A stretch of DNA of 21,579 nucleotides, taken from an uncultured Paracoccaceae bacterium. GTDB lineage: Bacteria > Pseudomonadota > Alphaproteobacteria > Rhodobacterales > Rhodobacteraceae. Below are positions 16,987 through 21,579 of this stretch, one piece after another. Every line of letters begins with the position of its first letter. Positions within the stretch are counted from its first letter, which is position 1. The stretch is taken from the NCBI GenBank assembly GCA_937952085.1, contig CALFYQ010000368.1, positions 1 to 21,579 of the forward strand. Reading direction: 5' to 3'. The translations under genes were made by a program, and so were the position numbers. The notes below the pieces were generated by a model. It saw nothing but the letters and a program-made list of their open reading frames with translations. It was not told the DNA's origin and ran no database searches.

Positions 16987-17618
16987 GTGCGGAAGAGCCT
17001 TGTCTGGAGCGTTTCATGCCGCATCGCGGCGATGTCGGAAAGGAGCGCGGCGCCCCCCGCCGCGTCAAGCGGGGCCTCCGCCGCCTCTGCGGCCAGTTCG
17101 GCGCAGAGCGGCAGGAGCCGGGCCAGCGCCTTCTGCCCCTCGGTCTGGCCGAGCGGCACGAGCCGCACCGCCGCCGACATGAGATTGCCCGCGAAGGCCT
17201 GAAGGAAGAGCGTCAGCGCGGGGAGGAGCGGCGCGCCATGCGCCCGCGCCGCCCGGCCGAAGGCGACCGGATAGGGCGCCGCCGGCATCTCCGGCCCGAA
17301 GGCGGCCGATGTGACGGCGGCGAAGGCCGCCCCCTGATCCTCCGTCTCGGTCAGCCGCTCGGCGGAGGCGGCCAGCGCCCGGGCGAGGTCCGCCGGCTCC
17401 TCGCTCTCCGGCGCGCGCCACGCGGCGGCGGCGAGGATCGCGTCGGTCCGCCCCGCCCCGTGCCGGAGCGCACCCTCGATCCAGCCGCCCGCCGAGGCCG
17501 CATCGGAGATCAGCCCTTCCGAGACCGCCCATTCGACTCCATGCGAATAGGCGAACGCGCCGACCGGGTAGCCCGGCGAGAGCCAAAGCGCGAGTTTCTG
17601 GAGCGCGTCACTCTCCAT
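16983..17618 (-). CDS. ureF: Urease accessory protein UreF
   Basis: A 211-aa all-helical UreF. The N-terminal LWLSPGYPVGAFAYSHGVEWAVSEGLI is the family signature. The central FAGNLMSAAVRLVPLGQTEGQKAL and the C-terminal AAMRHETLQTRLFRT tail are also conserved; the tail region contacts UreG/UreD. UreF bridges UreG and UreD in the urease activation complex. ATG 17618 is chosen because it overlaps the ureE 3' end by only 11 nt and starts the conserved core. The frame is open upstream to 17711, but that stretch is Arg/Thr-rich and lies across the His/Asp-rich end of ureE. Confidence 0.96.
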   Translation of the reverse strand: MESDALQKLALWLSPGYPVGAFAYSHGVEWAVSEGLISDAASAGGWIEGALRHGAGRTDAILAAAAWRAPESEEPADLARALAASAERLTETEDQGAAFAAVTSAAFGPEMPAAPYPVAFGRAARAHGAPLLPALTLFLQAFAGNLMSAAVRLVPLGQTEGQKALARLLPLCAELAAEAAEAPLDAAGGAALLSDIAAMRHETLQTRLFRT

Positions 17619-18126
17619 AGGGGTTCTCGAAGGCCGCGGCGCGGAGCCCGGCGTCCGGGTCCGCGTCCGGGTCATGGCCGTGATGGTGCGAATGGGTGCG
17701 GCCGTGGCCATAGGCGCCGCCTTCCGGCGTGAAGGGCTCCTCCACGTGCCGCACCTCGGCGCCTAGATGCGCCAGCATGTCCTCCATCACGTGGTCTCGC
17801 TGGATCAGGATGCGCCCCGCCTCCACCTGCGCCGGGGCGTGGCGGTTGCCGACATGCCAGGCGATACGGGCGAGCGCCCGGCCCTCCGCCCGTACTTCCG
17901 CCAGAGGCTCCGCCGCCGCGCGCACCGCCACGAGCCCGCCGCCTTCGAGCGCCAGCGCGTCGCCCTCCCGAAACTCCATCGCCTCCGGCAGGTCGAGCAG
18001 CACCGAACGCCCCGCCTCGGTGACGAGCCGCCCGCGCCGACGCCAGCGCGCCTCATAGGGCAGCAGAACCGCATCCGCGGCCTCCGCCCCGGCGCCCGGC
18101 CTCAGGCTCAGCGCGCGTTCCGTCAT
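17608..18126 (-). CDS. ureE: Urease nickel metallochaperone UreE
   Basis: A 172-aa UreE with the two usual domains. The N-terminal peptide-binding part includes RGRLVTEAGRSVLLDLPEAMEFREGDALALEGG. The metal-binding domain has AWHVGNRHAPAQ (family GNRH segment) and QRDHVMEDMLAHLGAEV. The C-terminal tail carries the His-rich nickel-buffer segment YGHGRTHSHHHGHD. ATG 18126 sits in an ATGA overlap (18123-18126) with the stop of a type II secretion pseudopilin gene, and GAGGAG lies upstream within that gene. The frame continues 48 codons further upstream, but that part is Gly/Pro/Arg-rich shadow. Placement behind a gsp gene rather than behind ureC is unusual. Confidence 0.95.
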   Translation of the reverse strand: MTERALSLRPGAGAEAADAVLLPYEARWRRRGRLVTEAGRSVLLDLPEAMEFREGDALALEGGGLVAVRAAAEPLAEVRAEGRALARIAWHVGNRHAPAQVEAGRILIQRDHVMEDMLAHLGAEVRHVEEPFTPEGGAYGHGRTHSHHHGHDPDADPDAGLRAAAFENPYGE

Positions 18127-18512
18127 CTCGGGATGCTCCTCAGGGTTTCGAGCCGCACCAGCGGCGCCTCCGGGTCCGGCCCCGCCTCGGCGAGAAGGCG
18201 GATGAGGGCGAGCGGGCTTTCCGCCGCCTCCGCCTCGGGCCCCTCGAAGACCGAGCCGGTCAGCCGCCATCCTTCGCCTTCGAGCGAAGCGTCGCCGCTC
18301 GCAAGCGCGCGCGACAGGAAATCCGGCGCCGAGCCGCGCTCGATCGCATTCTCCGCGAGCGCCAGCGCCGCCAGCTTCGCCTCCGCCGCCGCGGAGACCC
18401 GCTCCGCCCGTGAAAAGGCCGAAAGCCCGGCGGCCGCCACCAGCGCCACGAGGCCGAGCGCCAGCGCCGCCTCGATCAGCGCGACGCCGCGCTCGCTATT
18501 CCGAAACGACAT
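18123..18512 (-). CDS. gspI: Type II secretion minor pseudopilin, GspI-like
   Basis: A 129-aa type IV pilin-like protein. RNSERG is followed by VALIEAALALGLVALVAAAGL, i.e. a prepilin-peptidase site G^V with Glu at +5 and one hydrophobic helix. The following helix EAKLAALALAENAIER and the later GEGWRLTGSVFEG...PLVRLETLRSIPR resemble the GspI arrangement (A.AEN..., a Trp-containing strand, closing basic strand). GspH cannot be wholly excluded. Start ATG 18512 overlaps the gspG end by 17 nt. The frame is open upstream to 18569 without pilin-like features. The stop overlaps the ureE start by 4 nt. Confidence 0.75.
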   Translation of the reverse strand: MSFRNSERGVALIEAALALGLVALVAAAGLSAFSRAERVSAAAEAKLAALALAENAIERGSAPDFLSRALASGDASLEGEGWRLTGSVFEGPEAEAAESPLALIRLLAEAGPDPEAPLVRLETLRSIPR

Positions 18513-18939
18513 CGGCGTCCTCGCCGGTCCCGCCCGGCCGCCCGTCCGCGCCGTAGCTGAGAAGGTCATAATCCCGCGCGCCGTCCGCCTCGTAGGCGTA
18601 GGGCGCCCCCCACGGGTCGACGATGCCCGAGGCCTTGTCGAGATAGGGACCGGACCAGCGCGCCGCCTCGGCGCCGCCCGGCCGCTCGATCAGCGCCTTC
18701 AACCCCTCTTCGGTGGTCGGATAACGGCGCATGTCCACGCGGTAGAGATCGAGCCCCGCGCGGATCTGCCCCATCTGGATTTCCGCCACCGAACGCTTGC
18801 CCCGCTCGAAGAGCGCGAAGACCCGCGGCCCGGCGACGCCGATCAGAAGGGCGATGATCGCAAGGCCGATCAGGATCTCGAGCAGCGAATACCCGGCCTC
18901 TCCCCGGCGCGAGCGGCGTTTCCTGGTCTCTTGGCGCAT
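18496..18939 (-). CDS. gspG: Type II secretion major pseudopilin GspG
   Basis: A 147-aa major pseudopilin. A basic leader ends RRGEAG, followed by YSLLEILIGLAIIALLIGVAGPRVFALFERGK, so the prepilin cleavage is G^Y with Glu at +5. The body has the GspG signature RAGLDLYRVDMRRYPTTEEGLKALIERP, then WSGPYLDK and VDPWGAPYAYE. The C-terminal YDLLSYGADGRPGGTGEDADV contains the Asp/Gly-rich calcium site of GspG. Size is normal. The gene begins 15 nt after the gspF stop; the ribosome-binding site is weak. Confidence 0.95.
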   Translation of the reverse strand: MRQETRKRRSRRGEAGYSLLEILIGLAIIALLIGVAGPRVFALFERGKRSVAEIQMGQIRAGLDLYRVDMRRYPTTEEGLKALIERPGGAEAARWSGPYLDKASGIVDPWGAPYAYEADGARDYDLLSYGADGRPGGTGEDADVVSE

Positions 18940-18954
18940 CGCGAGGGTCCGGCT

Positions 18955-20130
18955 TCAGAGGGCGGCGTCGTAGACGTCGAGCACGGCCGTCATCATCAGC
19001 CAGGCGCCGGCGCCGATCAACAGCCCGAGGATCAGCGTGGCCGCCGGCGCGGCGACGGCGGCGAGGCGGCGTGCGCGGGCCTCGGCCTCCTCGCCGAAAT
19101 GGCGCGCGGCGGCCGACATCAGCGGGCCGAGGGCCCCGGTCTCCTCACCGATGCCCGCGAAGGCGGACAGGGCGGGAGGGAAGCCGCCCTCGGCGAGCGC
19201 GGCGGAGAAGGGCCGCCCCTCCTCCACCGCCCGCGCGGCGGCGTCGCCCGCCGCGGAGAGCCGGGGCGGCCCAAGCGTTCGCGCCGCCAGCCGCGCCGCC
19301 TCCGCAAGCGGTGCGCCGCCTTCGAGCATGGCGCCGAGCGCGCCCGAATAGGTTTCCGCCGCCCGGTCCCGCGCCAGCGGGCCGATCAGCGGAAGGCGAA
19401 GAAGGACGCCCGCCACCGCGCGCCGCCCGCCCGCGGTTCCGGAGGCGAGGATCGCGGCCAGAGCCGCCGCGCCGAGAAGGGCGAGGAGCGCGGGGCCGAT
19501 CTCGCGCAGAAGCGCGGCGCCGGACAGGAACCAGTCCGTCGCGGGCGAAAGCGGCGCGCCGGTCGCGCGCAGCACCTCCTCGAAACGCGGCGCGGCGAAC
19601 CCGACGAAGACGGCGAGGGCGAGGAGCGAGGCGACGAGCACGAAGGCCGGATAGGCGAGCGCGGCGGCGAGCGCCCGGCGGCCCGCGGCGCGCCGTTCCG
19701 CGAGCGTCGCCGCCGCGGCCGCGGCGCGTGCGAGGTCCCCCGACGCCTCGCCAGAGGCGATGAGCGCCGCCTCGGCCGGGTCGAAGTCCGCCGGCCAGTC
19801 GGCCATCGCGGCCGAAAGCGGCCGCCCGCCGGAAACCGCGAGGGCGAGATCGTCGAAGAGCGGCGCCGCGCTTTCTGAACCGCCGGCCAGCCGAAGCGCC
19901 CGGTCGAGCGGCGCCCGCGCCGCGACAAGCGAGGCGAGCCGGCGGAGCGACGCGGCGCGATCGTGGAGCCGCGCCCTCGGACGCGCCGGCGCCTTGCCCG
20001 GCGCGAGCGAGATCGGCGTCAGCCCGGCCCGCGCCAGCGCCGCCGCCGCCTCCGCCTCGCTCGCCGCCGCCAGCACCCCGCGCCGGCGCGCGCCGGACGC
20101 CTCGGCCGCCGCATAACGCCAGAGGCTCAC
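18955..20130 (-). CDS. gspF: Type II secretion inner-membrane platform protein GspF
   Basis: A 391-aa protein from GTG 20130 (VSLWRYAAAEASGARRRG...). It has two T2SSF/PilC-type helical domains (about 60-182 and 262-383), each ending in a membrane segment, and a further central membrane segment. Membrane helices are near 161-181, 212-230 and 358-383. Typical phrases are LIASGEASGDL (domain 1) and FAGIGEETGALGPLMSAAARHFGEE (domain 2). GGGGGT lies upstream of the GTG. The frame is open upstream to 20454 through the non-coding spacer, but that part has no GspF similarity by eye and contains inverted repeats. The protein is unusually Ala-rich. Confidence 0.92.
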   Translation of the reverse strand: MSLWRYAAAEASGARRRGVLAAASEAEAAAALARAGLTPISLAPGKAPARPRARLHDRAASLRRLASLVAARAPLDRALRLAGGSESAAPLFDDLALAVSGGRPLSAAMADWPADFDPAEAALIASGEASGDLARAAAAAATLAERRAAGRRALAAALAYPAFVLVASLLALAVFVGFAAPRFEEVLRATGAPLSPATDWFLSGAALLREIGPALLALLGAAALAAILASGTAGGRRAVAGVLLRLPLIGPLARDRAAETYSGALGAMLEGGAPLAEAARLAARTLGPPRLSAAGDAAARAVEEGRPFSAALAEGGFPPALSAFAGIGEETGALGPLMSAAARHFGEEAEARARRLAAVAAPAATLILGLLIGAGAWLMMTAVLDVYDAAL

Positions 20131-20144
20131 CGCTGACCCCCATG

Positions 20145-20220
20145 GCGAGTCGAGGGCGGGGTCAAGGATCGCGCAGCGACCGGCGGAGCCGGCCCGTCCT
20201 CGACGCCGCCCGCGACTCGC
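20145..20220. repeat. Large imperfect inverted repeat (hairpin) between gspE and gspF
   Basis: Bases 20145-20163 and 20202-20220 are 19-nt inverted arms matching at 17 of 19 positions. The pairing continues inward with short AGGA/TCCT arms, and the loop holds a further stem CCGGC-GGA-GCCGG (about 20180-20192). The outer end lies 14 nt before the gspF start. The shape suggests a palindromic intergenic repeat (REP/MITE-like), which is inference because no second copy exists in the window. Confidence 0.6.
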
Positions 20221-20321
20221 AACACGCTCGACGAGGCGACCTGCGGGAGCAGCCGCTCGCTCAGGCGCCTCCCAAGCAAACGTCCCCCCGCGCAAGATCT
20301 CGCGAACGCCGGAGGGTGCGC

Positions 20322-20345
20322 CCCTTCCCCCCTCTTGGGGGAGGG
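20322..20345. repeat. C/G-run hairpin just after the gspE stop
   Basis: The left arm 20322-20331 pairs with 20337-20345 as a 9-bp stem with one bulged T and a 5-nt loop. It is followed by a second small GGGG/CCCC hairpin near 20354-20364. There is no T-run in the gspE direction, so it is not a standard intrinsic terminator. It may be part of the same repeat-like spacer 20131-20374, or slow transcription between gspE and gspF. Confidence 0.45.
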
Positions 20346-20374
20346 CCAGAGTGGGGGGCTCCCCGCCATCTCGC

Positions 20375-21579
20375 TCACGAGGGCGGCGGCGCGACCCGGA
20401 GCGCCTCGTCGAGCGAGATCGTCCCCGCCGCGGCGAGGTCCAGCGCCGCTTCATGAAGTGGAGTCGCGCCGGTCAGCGCCGCGAGCCCCGCCTCGGAGGG
20501 GCTGTCGCCCCGCACCGCATCCGAAAAGGCGCGCGAGGCGAGAAAGGCCTCGGCGACCGGAACCCGGCCCTTCACGCCGGTCCCCTGGCAGGCGGGGCAC
20601 CCCTTCGCCCGCCGCCAACGGCCGTCTTCGCGCGCGCCGATCCGCCGAAGCGCGGCCGCATCCGGCGCATCCGGCTCGGCGCAGGCGTCGCAGAGCCGCC
20701 GGGCGAGGCGCTGCGCCCCGGCGCCGATCAGCGCGGCGGAGACGAGGAAGGGCTCGGCGCCGAGATCGAGCAGCCGGATCGCCGCCCCGGCCGCGGAATT
20801 GGCGTGAACGGTCGAGAGCACGAGATGCCCGGTCAGCGCCGCCTGGATCGCCACCGCCGCGCTTTCCCGATCCCGGATCTCGCCCACCATCATCACGTCG
20901 GGATTGTGCCGCAGCATGGCCCGCTGCGCCCGCGCGAAATCGAAGCCGATCTCGGCGCGGACCTGCATCTGCACGACGCCCGGAATCTCGTATTCGACCG
21001 GGTCCTCCGCGGTCATGATCTTCCGCGCCTCGTCGTTGAGCCCGGCGAGCGCGGCGTGGAGCGTCGTGGTCTTGCCCGCCCCGGTCGGCCCGGTGAGGAG
21101 GAAAAGCCCGTGCGGCCGGCGCGCGGCGGCGGCGACCACCGCCTCGTATTCCGCCGGCAGGCCGAGCGCGGAGAGGGAGCCCGGCGCCGCCTCGGGGTCG
21201 AGAAGGCGGATCGCCAGCGTCTCGCCGCCCGAGGCCGGCGCGGTGGAGAGGCGCAGGTCGATCCGCCGCCCGGCGAGGGGGAGCCGCGCCCGCCCGTCCT
21301 GCGGCAACCGGCGCTCGGCGACGTCGAGCGAGGCGAGCACCTTCGCGCGGGCGATCGCGGCCGGATAGGTCGCGGCGTCGAGCCGGGCGAGCACCCGCAT
21401 CGCCCCGTCGACCCGCGCCCGCGCCCGGCCGCCCTCCGCCTCGGGCTCGAGATGGAGATCGGAGGCGCCGAGCCGCGCGGCGGTTTCGAGGAGCGCATCG
21501 AGCGCCTCGACCGCGGCGCCCCCCGCGGCCGGCCGCGCCGCCGCAACCGCCGGGCGCGGGGCCGGCGCGCCGGCGCGGC
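20375..21579 (-). CDS. gspE: Type II secretion ATPase GspE, C-terminal part (runs off window)
   Basis: The frame is open to the right edge of the window, so the N-terminus lies outside. An internal ATG at 21400 is not the start, because the codons before it encode the conserved ARLGASDLHLEPEAEGGRAR...RVDG segment of GspE. Visible are Walker A GPTGAGKTTT (about 21060-21092), the Asp box TAEDPVEYEIPGVVQMQV, Walker B DVMMVGEIRD, the His box GHLVLSTVHAN, and a tetra-Cys zinc module CDAC-x27-CPAC. The enzyme powers pseudopilus assembly at the inner membrane together with GspF and GspL. The predicted zinc module has a short spacer. A 244-nt spacer separates it from gspF. Confidence 0.95.
   Translation of the reverse strand, partial: RAGAPAPRPAVAAARPAAGGAAVEALDALLETAARLGASDLHLEPEAEGGRARARVDGAMRVLARLDAATYPAAIARAKVLASLDVAERRLPQDGRARLPLAGRRIDLRLSTAPASGGETLAIRLLDPEAAPGSLSALGLPAEYEAVVAAAARRPHGLFLLTGPTGAGKTTTLHAALAGLNDEARKIMTAEDPVEYEIPGVVQMQVRAEIGFDFARAQRAMLRHNPDVMMVGEIRDRESAAVAIQAALTGHLVLSTVHANSAAGAAIRLLDLGAEPFLVSAALIGAGAQRLARRLCDACAEPDAPDAAALRRIGAREDGRWRRAKGCPACQGTGVKGRVPVAEAFLASRAFSDAVRGDSPSEAGLAALTGATPLHEAALDLAAAGTISLDEALRVAPPPS

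Noticed and set aside
17767..19878. Long plus-strand open frame of about 700 codons opposite ureE, gspI, gspG and gspF
   Set aside because: It is antisense to four genes with clear family motifs, is Arg/Gly/Ala-rich with no domain-like pattern, and is expected where GC-rich third positions suppress stop codons.
20322..20345. Rho-independent terminator after gspE
   Set aside because: The stem is GC-rich, but no T-run follows in the gspE direction, and downstream genes of the same system continue on the same strand.
20131..20454. N-terminal extension of GspF through the spacer and into gspE
   Set aside because: The residues are Arg/Gly/Pro-rich, cover an inverted-repeat region and have no GspF character. 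GTG 20130 begins the normal VSLWRYAA... start.
21398..21400. ATG at 21400 as the start of gspE
   Set aside because: Codons upstream in the same frame encode the conserved GASDLHLEP segment of GspE, so the gene continues past the window edge.

Overview
The window is a gene-dense, very GC-rich stretch of bacterial chromosome. It shows short gaps, frequent 4-nt ATGA/GTGA overlaps and strong third-position G/C. Together with the gene content (OpuA/ProU-type quaternary-amine transporter, DMGDH/GcvT-type oxidoreductase, urease accessory genes, reductive-dehalogenase-like Fe-S tail, orphan HisKA kinase), this suggests an alphaproteobacterium, probably a Rhodobacterales relative. That placement is inference. 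There is no rRNA, tRNA, CRISPR array, transposase, integrase or phage gene. The only stretch over 300 nt without a gene is 13220-13526.

Layout. (1) 1-2151, plus strand: the C-terminal end of a dicluster ferredoxin-type protein, a small cupin, and a 7-TM-like orphan sensor histidine kinase. (2) 2130-5222, minus strand: a choline-kinase-like phosphotransferase, a nitronate monooxygenase-family flavoprotein and a beta-lactamase-fold serine hydrolase. (3) 5312-5932, plus strand: a METTL27-like methyltransferase, convergent with the next unit. (4) 5942-13219, minus strand: a tightly packed operon in the order substrate-binding protein, ATPase, fused double permease, APH/choline-kinase-like phosphotransferase, 811-aa DMGDH-like FAD/GcvT oxidoreductase. 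A sigma70-like promoter and a 12-bp palindrome lie upstream. (5) 13527-16356, plus strand: mepA, an esterase-like-phytase-family exported protein and a luciferase-like flavin oxidoreductase. (6) 16366-21579, minus strand: type II secretion genes gspE (runs off the window), gspF, gspG and a gspI-like pseudopilin, followed without a break by ureE, ureF and ureG.

How the genes work together. Block 4 reads as an uptake-and-catabolism module for a methylated (quaternary or tertiary) amine. The periplasmic binder is rich in Trp, the transporter imports, a kinase is translationally coupled to the oxidoreductase, and the oxidoreductase would demethylate onto tetrahydrofolate. The kinase is not part of the standard choline-betaine-dimethylglycine route, so the substrate may be unusual. 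A second kinase of the same superfamily lies just beyond the methyltransferase. In block 6 a partial T2SS cluster is spliced into the urease-maturation genes through an ATGA stop/start overlap, while ureDABC is absent from the window. An inverted-repeat-rich spacer separates gspE from gspF. These two regions are the best candidates for something undescribed. Functions are assigned by motif recognition only; no database search was possible.
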